A DNA stretch of 64,000 bases, taken from the NCBI GenBank assembly GCA_963736575.1, contig CAVTPD010000003.1, positions 1,054,001 to 1,118,000 of the forward strand. Direction: 5' to 3'. Positions 27,183 through 35,070 of this stretch are shown here, in pieces. The translations under genes and the position numbers were made by a program. Within the stretch, counting starts at the first letter, position 1, and every line of letters starts with the position of its first letter. The stretch comes from CAVTPD01 sp963736575. GTDB taxonomy: Bacteria > Bacteroidota > Bacteroidia > Cytophagales > JAAEPT01. The notes under the pieces were generated by a model. That model did not search any database and was not told the origin of the DNA. It saw only the letters and a list, made by a program, of their open reading frames with translations.

Positions 27183-27207
27183 AAAAAAACCGGACAATGC
27201 CGGCTTT
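27183..27207 (-). terminator. Terminator after the isoaspartyl peptidase gene
   Basis: Short CCGG-based stem with an A/C mismatch, followed on the minus strand by a run of eight T. It lies just past the stop at 27217. Confidence 0.6.
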
Positions 27208-27216
27208 TTACTTTAC

Positions 27217-28155
27217 TTATTTTTTATAAATTCCAATATATTCGTCTTCGTTATTCTTTTTGTAGGCTCGGTACATGCCTTTGGTATTAAAGGGCATAGT
27301 TATATTTCCCTTCGTATCAATGGCTATTAAGCCTCCTCTACCACCCATTTTCTTCAGTTTATGAAGAACAACCGTTTGTGCAGCTTCTTCCAAAGTCATT
27401 CCTTTGTATTTTACCAAACAGACTACGTCATACGCCACCACATTACGGATGAAAAACTCACCATGACCGGTACAAGAAACTGCACAAGAATCGTTACTGG
27501 CATAGGTGCCTGCTCCAATAATTGGGCTATCACCTACTCGTCCGTATTTCTTGTTTACCATACCGCCTGTAGAAGTTGCTGCCGCTAAGTTTCCTTTTTT
27601 ATCTAAGGCTACAGCGCCAACGGTACCGTATTTTTTTTCTTCTTCTACATCATGGTCTAATGCTACCACGCCTTTAACTAAGGCTTTTTGCCATTGCTGA
27701 AAACGGAATTCGTCGTAGAAATATTCTTTATCTCTAATTTCAAGCCCCTTTTTTTTAGCAAATTTCAATGCCTCTGAACCCGCCAACATTACGTGTTTGC
27801 TGTTGTTCATAATACTTCGGCAAAGCTCAATTGGGTTTTTCACCGACTGAACGGCAGCTACAGCACCTGCTTTCAGGTTTGAACCGTCCATAATGGCAGC
27901 GTCCATTTCGTGTTCTCCGTTGTGCGTGAAAACAGAACCTTTACCCGCGTTAAACAAGGGCGTATCTTCCATTGTTTTCACTGCTTCCTGAACAGCATCT
28001 AATGACTTACCACCCTTTTGAAGAATCATATGACCGACTGTTAAAGCTCTATGTAGTGCTTCTCTGTAGGCTTGTTCCTTCCATTTGGTCATGGTAGTTT
28101 TAGAAACCGTACCGGCACCACCATGTATGGCTATTCCAAAATTTTTATCGGACAT
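27217..28155 (-). CDS. Isoaspartyl peptidase/L-asparaginase (Ntn-hydrolase)
   Basis: 312 residues. The N-terminus IAIHGGAGT and the autocleavage site GTVGAVALD are diagnostic; Thr178 would become the nucleophile after the precursor cuts itself into alpha and beta chains. TSTGGM and a downstream GRVGDSPIIGAGTYA shape the active site. It removes isoaspartyl residues from dipeptides and hydrolyses L-asparagine. No signal peptide, so it is cytoplasmic here, unlike some relatives. Eight bases separate it from the DUF1611 gene, indicating an operon. Confidence 0.9.
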   Translation of the reverse strand: MSDKNFGIAIHGGAGTVSKTTMTKWKEQAYREALHRALTVGHMILQKGGKSLDAVQEAVKTMEDTPLFNAGKGSVFTHNGEHEMDAAIMDGSNLKAGAVAAVQSVKNPIELCRSIMNNSKHVMLAGSEALKFAKKKGLEIRDKEYFYDEFRFQQWQKALVKGVVALDHDVEEEKKYGTVGAVALDKKGNLAAATSTGGMVNKKYGRVGDSPIIGAGTYASNDSCAVSCTGHGEFFIRNVVAYDVVCLVKYKGMTLEEAAQTVVLHKLKKMGGRGGLIAIDTKGNITMPFNTKGMYRAYKKNNEDEYIGIYKK

Positions 28156-28163
28156 TTTGGTAA

Positions 28164-29222
28164 TTAAACGGTCTTGTTTTTAGATTTTTTCTTACCCGAC
28201 ATTAACATATCCGAAAGCTGTTTCGAATCTACGTTCATGCTATTGAACACCGGAATATTAGTGTAATGTTTTAATTCTTCCACATGCAACGGAGAACTAG
28301 AACATACCCCAGAAATAGCATCTGGCTCTAATTTAAATTGTGTTTTAAGCACTTCTAAACCACCAATGGCACCAAAGGCATCTGCCGCACAGAAAATCAG
28401 TTTATGAATTCTGCTTCGTACATCTTCATGCTGAAGCAACATAGCTGTTTCTTTTTGGTTAATACCATCGGCAAATTCAACCACCCAGAAATTTTCTTTG
28501 TTGTTGGCGTATTTCAAGTCAATGGTATTAAATATCCCCAACATCTCTTCGTCTGGTAATAAATACGTTGACGGGTACCCCAAATACGTAAAGTCAGAGA
28601 AGTTAGTAGCCCCGGCATCGTTCATCCCTAAAATATCTTTTAGGCTGGCCGTTCCTGTAACTTTAGAACCACGTACTTCTTTTCCGGCTACCGTTAAAGC
28701 ATAAGTACAAGCAATAGCTGCCGCACTTTTACCCGAGTTCATAGCGGTACCAACTACCAATATCATTTTAGCTCTTGGGGAAGTCTTTTCAGCTTTCTTA
28801 GGCTTAATTAACGGGTAGTTTTTAGTATTTATAATGTTACCGTCTGCATCACAGGCATAACCTAAAATTTCTATTCGGCTTGGGTCGGCAACTTTACTGC
28901 TTTTAGACAGCACTTTACCCACTACACCCGAACGAGCTAAAAGATCAACTTCTTTAGGAAGAGATGCTGGCAATACACCTTCGTAATAATCCGGAGCGTA
29001 GCGGTTACCAAAAACAAATACTGCTCTGGTTCCGCGGTGAAGGCTGTGTATCCTTCCTTCTCCGTTTTCTAATGAGGAATGCTGACCAATTCTAGCCACC
29101 TGTCCGTAAACAACGTCTCCAATTTCAGGAGTTTTGTCTGATGTCACGAAGCCTTTAATATGTTTCTTCGTGATGGTGTATGCCGCACTTGGTACGATAT
29201 ACCCCTTGTTTAGTTTTTCCAT
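28164..29222 (-). CDS. DUF1611 family P-loop protein
   Basis: 352 residues from the ATG at 29222; a start seven codons earlier is less likely as the intervening residues do not fit. A P-loop (VVGTAMNSGKSAAAIACTYAL at about 165-185) and a later GTASLKDILGMNDAG match DUF1611, an NTPase-like family often found with dipeptide epimerase or D-amino-acid genes. Here the downstream partner is an isoaspartyl peptidase, so a role in unusual amino-acid or dipeptide catabolism is plausible but inferred. Divergent from the ECF sigma operon. Confidence 0.8.
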   Translation of the reverse strand: MEKLNKGYIVPSAAYTITKKHIKGFVTSDKTPEIGDVVYGQVARIGQHSSLENGEGRIHSLHRGTRAVFVFGNRYAPDYYEGVLPASLPKEVDLLARSGVVGKVLSKSSKVADPSRIEILGYACDADGNIINTKNYPLIKPKKAEKTSPRAKMILVVGTAMNSGKSAAAIACTYALTVAGKEVRGSKVTGTASLKDILGMNDAGATNFSDFTYLGYPSTYLLPDEEMLGIFNTIDLKYANNKENFWVVEFADGINQKETAMLLQHEDVRSRIHKLIFCAADAFGAIGGLEVLKTQFKLEPDAISGVCSSSPLHVEELKHYTNIPVFNSMNVDSKQLSDMLMSGKKKSKNKTV

Positions 29223-29416
29223 TCTTTCTGTCAAAAAAAGCACGCGAATAAACGCAAAAAAATAATCCGTTTATCTAAAAACTTCATCTTTTTTTAGAAT
29301 AATTTTTTGGGGTTTCGTCTGCTGTAAATCAATGGCTTTTTCGGTATAAAAAAATAAAAAATAAAGGCCCGCAAGTTTTCTGGTAAATTGTAGTCTAAAG
29401 GTGTAAACAAACTCTT

Positions 29417-30025
29417 TTGAGCGAACAAGAATTACTAAACCATTTACAAAGTGGAACGGAAGAAAGTTTTAGGAAATTCTACGCCCATTTCTCTAAACGC
29501 GTATACAATACTGCTTTAAAGTTTCTGTACAATGTAGAAGATGCCGAAGAGATTACACAAGATGTTTTTGTAGAAGTTTTTCGTTCGGAAGAACAGTTTA
29601 AAGGGGACTCTACTCTGTCTACTTGGGTTTATAGGATTACGGTAAATAAGAGTTTAGATAAATTAAAACACCGTAAACGTAAAAAACGCTGGGCTTTTGT
29701 GCAGTCTTTATTTACTTCGGAAGAAGAACAACCTATTACTTCGGTAGATTTTAAACACCCTGGTATTTTATTAGAAGAACAAGAGTACGCACAACACTTA
29801 TTTGCGGCTATTGAAAAGTTGCCCCAGAAACAACAAGAAGCTTTTGTATTGTTTGAAATGGAAGGACAAAATTACGAAGCGATTGCAGCCATAATGGCCT
29901 CTACTAAATCTTCGGTAGAGTCGCTTTTGTTTAGAGCTAGAAAGAATCTTAAAGATTTTCTTTCTAGACTATTACGAAAAAAATTTACGGTAGAACGCAA
30001 GTTCTTTTCATTAACCATCGTCTAA
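29417..30025 (+). CDS. ECF-type sigma-70 factor
   Basis: 202 residues. Region 2 is visible at about 25-95 (YNTALKFLYNVEDAEEITQDVFVEVF, then TLSTWVYRITVNKSLDKL) and region 4 at about 130-190 (LPQKQQEAFVLFEMEGQNYEAIAAIMASTKSSVESLLFRARKNL). The start appears to be TTG at 29417; I see no ATG or GTG in frame nearby. It heads a four-gene unit with a probable anti-sigma factor (7 bases downstream) and two Spy/CpxP-like proteins, which suggests control by an envelope or metal stress signal. Confidence 0.88.
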   Translation: MSEQELLNHLQSGTEESFRKFYAHFSKRVYNTALKFLYNVEDAEEITQDVFVEVFRSEEQFKGDSTLSTWVYRITVNKSLDKLKHRKRKKRWAFVQSLFTSEEEQPITSVDFKHPGILLEEQEYAQHLFAAIEKLPQKQQEAFVLFEMEGQNYEAIAAIMASTKSSVESLLFRARKNLKDFLSRLLRKKFTVERKFFSLTIV

Positions 30026-30031
30026 AGAAAT

Positions 30032-30373
30032 ATGAATCAGCAAAAGAAAAACCTTTGGATACAGAACGTGCTTAATAGCGGTAAATCGGTTACGGATTCA
30101 GACGTTAATCCTTTCCTTTTTTCTAAAATTATGAACAAAGTACAGCGCAAGGATTTCTTGCACCAACCTGTACGCGCCTCTCTATCTTGGAGTATGCTAG
30201 CTACTGTTCTTTTACTGATTTTAATAAATGTTACGTATTTCTCTTTTCAGAATACAGATACTACCGTTACAAATTCACAAACGGCTTCTATTACAGAAGA
30301 AGTTTATGATGAACTGGCAGCTGAATACCTGGACCAAGAGGACAACGATTATGCTATTTTAACGAACTATTAA
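30032..30373 (+). CDS. Single-pass membrane protein, probable anti-sigma factor
   Basis: 113 residues, six bases after the sigma gene. A cytoplasmic N-terminal part of about 50 residues precedes one transmembrane helix (SWSMLATVLLLILINVTYFSF), and an acidic extracytoplasmic tail follows. This size and topology resemble CnrY/small anti-sigma factors, but there is no zinc-binding HxxxCxxC motif, so the role rests on context. It would hold the ECF sigma factor at the membrane and release it upon a periplasmic signal passed on by the next gene. Confidence 0.6.
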   Translation: MNQQKKNLWIQNVLNSGKSVTDSDVNPFLFSKIMNKVQRKDFLHQPVRASLSWSMLATVLLLILINVTYFSFQNTDTTVTNSQTASITEEVYDELAAEYLDQEDNDYAILTNY

Positions 30374-30385
30374 AACTAAAGAAAC

Positions 30386-30955
30386 ATGAATAATAAACAG
30401 CTTTTAATTGGGGGTATTGTATTCTTATTTGCTCTAAACCTATTTACTATTGGGTTTATGTTGTGGGACAAAAAACACGACCGCGGTAACCAACATTGTG
30501 GACCAAAATTTGGTCACCACATGGAAGGCAATAACGGTGGTCCACATCATTGTTCACCAGAAGGAGCAAATGGTAAATGTGCTTCGTTTCATGGTAAACA
30601 AGAACACCCTGGTGAGCGAATGGCCAGAATATTAAATCTTTCTGAAGAACAAAAAACCTTAATGAAAGCTGAAAGAGAGGCTCATTTCGATAAAATGAAA
30701 GACTTGAAAAAAGAAAAAGGAGAGATTAAAAAAGCCCTTTTTGGTTTATTGAAAGAAGATGAAGTGGATTCTACTAAAATGAATGCTTTATTAGATAACG
30801 TGGCCGTCAATGAACGAAGTGAAAAAGAAGAATTGATGCATCATTTTATGACTATAAGAGATAATCTTACTGAAGATCAACTTACCAAATTTGAGGAAAT
30901 GATTGAAAAAATGAATCGTCATTTCCATAAACGTGATTCATTGAAAAAGATGTAA
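30386..30955 (+). CDS. Periplasmic Spy/CpxP/CnrX-like sensor with a His/Cys-rich linker
   Basis: 189 residues. An N-terminal membrane anchor (about 5-27) is followed by a striking His/Cys-rich stretch at about 28-75 (HDRGNQHCGPKFGHHM, HHCSPEG, CASFHGKQEH) and a helical domain with the Spy/CpxP motif ARILNLSEEQKTLMKAERE ... HFMTIRDNLTEDQLTKFEEM (LTxxQ repeat form). The family senses metals (CnrX) or damaged envelope proteins. With the sigma factor and putative anti-sigma gene it probably forms a metal or envelope stress switch; the metal is unknown. Confidence 0.78.
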   Translation: MNNKQLLIGGIVFLFALNLFTIGFMLWDKKHDRGNQHCGPKFGHHMEGNNGGPHHCSPEGANGKCASFHGKQEHPGERMARILNLSEEQKTLMKAEREAHFDKMKDLKKEKGEIKKALFGLLKEDEVDSTKMNALLDNVAVNERSEKEELMHHFMTIRDNLTEDQLTKFEEMIEKMNRHFHKRDSLKKM

Positions 30956-31059
30956 CCTCTTATACCTATTTCTTTGTCTTCACGGAAATTGTTTTAATTA
31001 TGCGTGAAGGCAAAAAATAACGCCGATTTCTATATCCACAATAATTAACTAACCCAATA

Positions 31060-31410
31060 ATGAACGCATTTAAAATCATAATTCTTACGCTTATTCTATC
31101 TATAAGTATGGGTAAGTTACTGGCGCAACACAAAAATGGTGGTGGAAATCAACCGGATTACGACAAACTTAAAACAGAATTGAGTTTAACGGATGATCAG
31201 TTGATACAACTAAAACAAGTGGATGCTTCTTTCAAAGACAGAATGCAAGCCTTACGTTCTTCGGGAGCAAGTGAAGACGAGAAAAAACAGCAAAGAAAGA
31301 TTTTAATGGAAGAAAGGAAACAAGAGCTTTCTGCTTTTTTAACAGAAGAACAAATGCAGAAACTACATGATTTGCAAAAAGACAAAAATCGGGACCAACC
31401 GCGTCGCTAA
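31060..31410 (+). CDS. Secreted Spy/LTXXQ-like protein
   Basis: 116 residues. A signal peptide ends near LLAQ; the mature helical part has LKTELSLTDDQLIQLKQVDASFKDRMQAL and KQELSAFLTEEQMQKLHDLQ, two LTxxQ-type segments as in Spy and CpxP. A periplasmic chaperone-like product that may titrate misfolded proteins or metal. It is 104 bases downstream of the sensor gene with a weak hairpin (30978-31009) between, so it may be partly separately expressed. A strong terminator follows. Confidence 0.75.
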   Translation: MNAFKIIILTLILSISMGKLLAQHKNGGGNQPDYDKLKTELSLTDDQLIQLKQVDASFKDRMQALRSSGASEDEKKQQRKILMEERKQELSAFLTEEQMQKLHDLQKDKNRDQPRR

Positions 31411-31435
31411 AGACGCACGCAATTTTTCATATATA

Positions 31436-31474
31436 AACGTCCACAAGGATTTCAATTCTTGTGGACGTTTTTTG
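31436..31474 (+). terminator. Terminator after the sigma/Spy operon
   Basis: Perfect 12-bp stem AACGTCCACAAG/CTTGTGGACGTT (31436-31447, 31458-31469), followed by a T-run on the plus strand. Confidence 0.88.
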
Positions 31475-31521
31475 TTTGCAGGTTTTTTTTCATGTATCTC
31501 GTTCATTTGTGTGTCCACGCC

Positions 31522-31576
31522 TAAGTCAGTGAGGACACTGACTTATCTCGAAATCGTTTGTGGGGACACAAACGAT
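31522..31576. repeat. Two tandem perfect hairpins with RGGA loops
   Basis: Hairpin 1: 10-bp stem (31522-31531 with 31536-31545) and loop AGGA. Hairpin 2: 10-bp stem (31553-31562 with 31567-31576) and loop GGGA. They are seven bases apart, share the core GTG(A/G)GGACAC, and lie between convergent genes after a complete terminator. No T-run follows, so they do not look like terminators. Confidence 0.7.
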
Positions 31577-31646
31577 GGCGGAAAGTTCGCTAAAATCAAT
31601 TTCACTGAAATTGGAATTATTTACCATGGAACTTATTTCTATGCTT

Positions 31647-32489
31647 TTAAGCATGCTTCCATCTCCTGTGCGTCCATAGCCAATCTTCCGGAGCTTCTTG
31701 AATCAGTCGTTCTACCTTTTGGGCGTAAACATCTATAATCCAGTTCGAGTCTTTTTCGTACGGAGGTTCCGCTATTTTTTCAATCGTACATTCGTAATAA
31801 CCGCGTTTCACTCTTCGCATAGCTAAAAATACAACCGGGTATTTAGACATCTTGGCCAAATAAACCGGTCCGTTATACATAGGTGTTTTTACTCCTAAAA
31901 AAGTAGACCAATGTTCAATTTCATCTTTACCCGGCGATTGATCTGCCACTAAACCAAACCCGCGAGGCACTTTTTTACGCTTCATCATTTCCATGATGGT
32001 GTTGTTCATTTCAATCGGTTTACCGCCAAAACGACTGCGTAAATGCAACATGGCTTCTTCTGCTGTTTTGTTGCTTAAACGTTTGTAAACCGCATCAATA
32101 GGGAAAGAAAGATTAGCGCCACCACCCAATAAAATCCATTCCCAGTTGGCTTGGTGAGAGGTCAATACAATGGCCGATTGTCCGTTTTTAATGTAGTCTT
32201 CTAAAATTTCAGGATTGGTGAATTTTACATGTTTCTTAAAATCCTCTTTTGTCATGCTGAAGGATTTTACCACTTCAACTATCAACTGCATAAAATGTAA
32301 ATAGAACTTCTTGGTAATTTGTTTAATCTCCTTGGGTGATTTATTTGGGAAACAACGTTCTAGATTCTCTTTTACTACTTTTTTACGGTAGCCAATTACA
32401 TAATAAGCTAAAATGTAGAGCTTATAAGCAAAAATATAAAGCAGTGATAAAGGGAGTTTAGAATATAATTTAATCCACCAAGGTGCCAT
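31647..32489 (-). CDS. Lysophospholipid acyltransferase, LpxL/HtrB family
   Basis: 280 residues. A hydrophobic N-terminal helix is followed by the acyltransferase H(x4)D/E motif in TSHQANWEW (about residues 120-127) and FVADQSPGKDEIEHW, typical of the LpxL/HtrB lipid A secondary acyltransferase family, inner-membrane enzymes that add acyl chains to lipid A or related lipids. In Bacteroidota the family also makes other acylated lipids, so the substrate is uncertain. The plus-strand open frame at 31367-31738 is a shadow. Transcribed away from the YdjM-like gene, which ends 52 bases upstream. Confidence 0.85.
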   Translation of the reverse strand: MAPWWIKLYSKLPLSLLYIFAYKLYILAYYVIGYRKKVVKENLERCFPNKSPKEIKQITKKFYLHFMQLIVEVVKSFSMTKEDFKKHVKFTNPEILEDYIKNGQSAIVLTSHQANWEWILLGGGANLSFPIDAVYKRLSNKTAEEAMLHLRSRFGGKPIEMNNTIMEMMKRKKVPRGFGLVADQSPGKDEIEHWSTFLGVKTPMYNGPVYLAKMSKYPVVFLAMRRVKRGYYECTIEKIAEPPYEKDSNWIIDVYAQKVERLIQEAPEDWLWTHRRWKHA

Positions 32490-32536
32490 GTTTCGGTTCT
32501 TTTAGTGGGCAAAAATCGCTTTTTCAGCCCGAACTA

Positions 32537-32544
32537 CAAAATTA
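32537..32544 (-). promoter_or_regulatory. Probable -7 box for the LpxL-like gene (TAATTTTG)
   Basis: Minus-strand TAnnTTTG match about 48 bases before the start codon, overlapping the stop codon region of the upstream gene at 32542. No clear -33 element. Confidence 0.4.
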
Positions 32545-33555
32545 GTCTTTGTTGCCCAACATACGGTGGAAAATCATGCCAACTAATTCGCTGCCTTGTC
32601 CCATAGTTTTGGGTACTTCTGTGGCGGTAAGTTCTCCGTTAGAATCAAACTCCAATAGATAAGAAAACACAAACTGTTCGCCTTTTTTCCAAGCACTAAC
32701 GGTACCAAAACGGAGGTCGTTCACTACAATTCCGTCTGCCGTTTTTTCAACCGTATACCAACCATCGGTTAGGGCTTCTAGTTTCTGTACCTTCTCTTTG
32801 TCTTCAATAGGTTTTAAAAAGCCATGATTTTTAGGGAAAAACTGAAAATTGACCGAGTCTGTTTTGTCGAAGAAAGAATAATAGCCCAAATAATAACCAT
32901 CTTTTGTTTCAGCTGTGGCCGACCAAAGTATATTGTTGAGCGGAGCAGGTTTGGTTTCATAACGTTCATAAGCAATCCCTTGCTGCTGAAATATCTTTTC
33001 GAACTTATGGTTTACAATCTGTTTATTTACTAAGGTAAACATAAGGTAGAAAGAACTTATGGCAATACCTGTCCAGTTCAAAATACGACGCAAAGGATCG
33101 TCTCTATCTGTTAAAAGAGCTAAAATTAATAACACTAAAAACGGAAGGGTATAAACCGGATCTATCACAAAGATGCTTTTAAAAGCTACTTTATAACCGA
33201 AAGGCCAAAATAGTTGCGTTCCCCAAGTTGTAAAACTGTCTAATAAGGCATGCGTGAAAAATGCCCAAAAGGCCAACCAAGTCCAATCTTTTACGGTCGC
33301 TTCTTCGTTTGGGTGTGTCTTTTTAATAATGAAACCCATTATTGGGCTCATGACCACAAAAAACAGCAGAGAATGAGAAATGGATCTATGGAATTCGTTC
33401 TTATCCACGATGTCCATAAATTGTCCCACAACTACGTCTAAATCGGGAATGGTACCACAAATTCCGCCCCATAAAGCCGCTTTATTGCCAGCTTTTTTTC
33501 CTGCAACGGCTTCACCTACAGCGGCACCTAATACTATTTGTGTTAAAGAGTCGAT
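32542..33555 (-). CDS. YdjM-like membrane metal-dependent hydrolase, apparent ATC start
   Basis: 337 residues if started at the ATC codon at 33553-33555. The first canonical start, GTG at 33429, would remove the family's highly conserved N-terminus; reading upstream in frame gives IDSLTQIVLGAAVGEAVAGK and then GTIPDLDVVVGQ, matching the MDSLTQIxLGAAVGE opening I know for the LexA-binding/YdjM (YbcI, PF04307) family. The frame is open back to a TAA ten bases before. HRSISHSLLFF is the metal-binding motif; several membrane helices follow, then a soluble C-terminal domain. Function unknown. Confidence 0.75.
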   Translation of the reverse strand: MDSLTQIVLGAAVGEAVAGKKAGNKAALWGGICGTIPDLDVVVGQFMDIVDKNEFHRSISHSLLFFVVMSPIMGFIIKKTHPNEEATVKDWTWLAFWAFFTHALLDSFTTWGTQLFWPFGYKVAFKSIFVIDPVYTLPFLVLLILALLTDRDDPLRRILNWTGIAISSFYLMFTLVNKQIVNHKFEKIFQQQGIAYERYETKPAPLNNILWSATAETKDGYYLGYYSFFDKTDSVNFQFFPKNHGFLKPIEDKEKVQKLEALTDGWYTVEKTADGIVVNDLRFGTVSAWKKGEQFVFSYLLEFDSNGELTATEVPKTMGQGSELVGMIFHRMLGNKD

Positions 33556-33657
33556 AGTTGTAAAAGTTTAAGTCTTTTTTTCTGTAATTATTCTCTAAAA
33601 TAAGTTATTGTTTTGTTCCTTTTCTTAGTAAGCACTTATTTTTCCATTTAGCTTCAC

Positions 33658-33665
33658 TATTTTTG
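33658..33665 (+). promoter_or_regulatory. Probable -7 box for the aminotransferase (TATTTTTG)
   Basis: TAnnTTTG match that would give a leader of about 70 bases before the ATG at 33741. No clear -33 element. Confidence 0.4.
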
Positions 33666-33740
33666 CAGTCCCTTACAAAGGGGATTACGGAAATAGTCGT
33701 AAATAACAAATTCAACATTCAATATAAAAACCTATTCTCT

Positions 33741-34982
33741 ATGAGTAGTACATTAGCTAGCTTACAAGCAAAATACGAAGAAGCCAAAGCCAAAAACTTA
33801 GCTTTAGACATGACAAGAGGAAAACCAGGTTCCGAGCAATTAGACCTTAGTTTGCCTATGTTAGACCTAGTTACTTCTTCTGATTATAAAACGGCTGCAA
33901 ATGCAGACCCTCGTAATTACGGTGGTTTAGATGGTATTCCAGAAATGAAAGAATTGTTCAAAGAATTCTTGGAAGTTACCGCTGCAGATGAAGTAATTGT
34001 TGGAGGAAATTCTAGCTTAACGTTAATGAACGATACCGTTTCGCGTTGTATGACACACGGTACTGTTGATAGCGCTAAGCCTTGGGGGAAATTAGAGAAA
34101 GTAAAATTTATCTGTCCTTCTCCGGGTTATGATCGTCACTTTGCGGTTTGTGAACATTTCGGTATAGAAATGATTACCGTACAAAACGACGAAAACGGAT
34201 TAAACATTTCAGAAATAGAAAAATTAGTTGCCGCTGACGATTCTATTAAAGGTATTTGGGTAGTTCCTAAATACAGCAACCCTACCGGTTTATCGGTTTC
34301 AGACGAACAAGTAGATCGTTTAGCTTCTATGAAAACGGCTGCTAACGATTTCAGAATTTTCTGGGATAACGCGTATGCGGTTCACCACCTTTCTGAAGAT
34401 GTAGATGTAATCAAAGATATTTTTGCAGCATCTAAAGCCAACGGTAACGAAAACAGAGTATTCATTTTCGGATCTACTTCCAAAATTACATTTGCGGGTT
34501 CTGGTGTAGCTGCTATGGCAGGTTCTGTGGCCAACATGGATTGGATGAGAGGACATCTTACCATTTCTACTATTGGTCCAGATAAAATTAACCAAGTACG
34601 TCACGCACGTTTCTTTGGTGATTATTCAGGCTTAAAAGAGCACATGAAATTGCATGCGAAATTGATCAAAGATAAATTTTCGATTGTGATTGACATTTTA
34701 GAAGCACAATTAGGGGGTAAAGGTTTAGCTACTTGGACAAATCCTAAAGGGGGTTATTTTATCTCTTTAGATACCAACGAAGGTTTAGCAAAACGTGTGG
34801 TTTCTTTGGCAAATGAAGCTGGAGTAAAATTAACCGCTGCGGGTGCTACTTTCCCTTACAAGAAAGATCCTAAAGACAGCAATATTCGTTTAGCGCCTAC
34901 TTTACCTTCAGTAGAAGAAATTAAGCAAGCCATGGAAATTGTTTGTTTATGTGTAGAATTAGCGGACGCTGAGAAAAACTAA
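33741..34982 (+). CDS. PLP-dependent class I/II aminotransferase (aspartate aminotransferase subgroup Ic-like)
   Basis: 413 residues from the ATG at 33741; the longer frame from 33663 overlaps the promoter region. The N-terminus LALDMTRGKPGSEQLDLS, followed by NYGGLDGIPEMKELF, is typical of the Asp_aminotransf (PF12897) group from Corynebacterium and Bacteroidota. PLP-binding elements are visible: NPTGL, WDNAYAVHHL (Asp and Tyr) and the Schiff-base lysine in GSTSKITFAGSG. It likely interconverts aspartate and oxaloacetate with glutamate and 2-oxoglutarate. Monocistronic, with a strong terminator. Confidence 0.85.
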   Translation: MSSTLASLQAKYEEAKAKNLALDMTRGKPGSEQLDLSLPMLDLVTSSDYKTAANADPRNYGGLDGIPEMKELFKEFLEVTAADEVIVGGNSSLTLMNDTVSRCMTHGTVDSAKPWGKLEKVKFICPSPGYDRHFAVCEHFGIEMITVQNDENGLNISEIEKLVAADDSIKGIWVVPKYSNPTGLSVSDEQVDRLASMKTAANDFRIFWDNAYAVHHLSEDVDVIKDIFAASKANGNENRVFIFGSTSKITFAGSGVAAMAGSVANMDWMRGHLTISTIGPDKINQVRHARFFGDYSGLKEHMKLHAKLIKDKFSIVIDILEAQLGGKGLATWTNPKGGYFISLDTNEGLAKRVVSLANEAGVKLTAAGATFPYKKDPKDSNIRLAPTLPSVEEIKQAMEIVCLCVELADAEKN

Positions 34983-35008
34983 GAATAAACTAATTGTATT
35001 GTCTTTAA

Positions 35009-35039
35009 ACCTCTTGAAGAAATTCAAGGGGTTTTTTTA
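35009..35039 (+). terminator. Terminator after the aminotransferase
   Basis: Nine-bp stem (CCTCTTGAA/TTCAAGGGG) with one G-U pair and a GAAA loop, followed by a run of seven T. Confidence 0.85.
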
Positions 35040-35070
35040 TGCTGAATGTTGTTCTAACAGTTATTGGAAA

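Noticed and set aside
30978..31009. Hairpin between the sensor and Spy-like genes as a terminator
   Set aside because: The stem is seven bases with an 18-base loop and is followed by A, not T, so it is unlikely to stop transcription.
31522..31576. CsrA-binding RNA hairpins (GGA in loops)
   Set aside because: The loops do contain GGA, but CsrA is not generally found in Bacteroidota and no csrA gene is in view.
31367..31738. Plus-strand open frame over the end of the LpxL-like gene
   Set aside because: It overlaps the terminator, the twin hairpins and the reverse-strand acyltransferase, and has no signal or motif.
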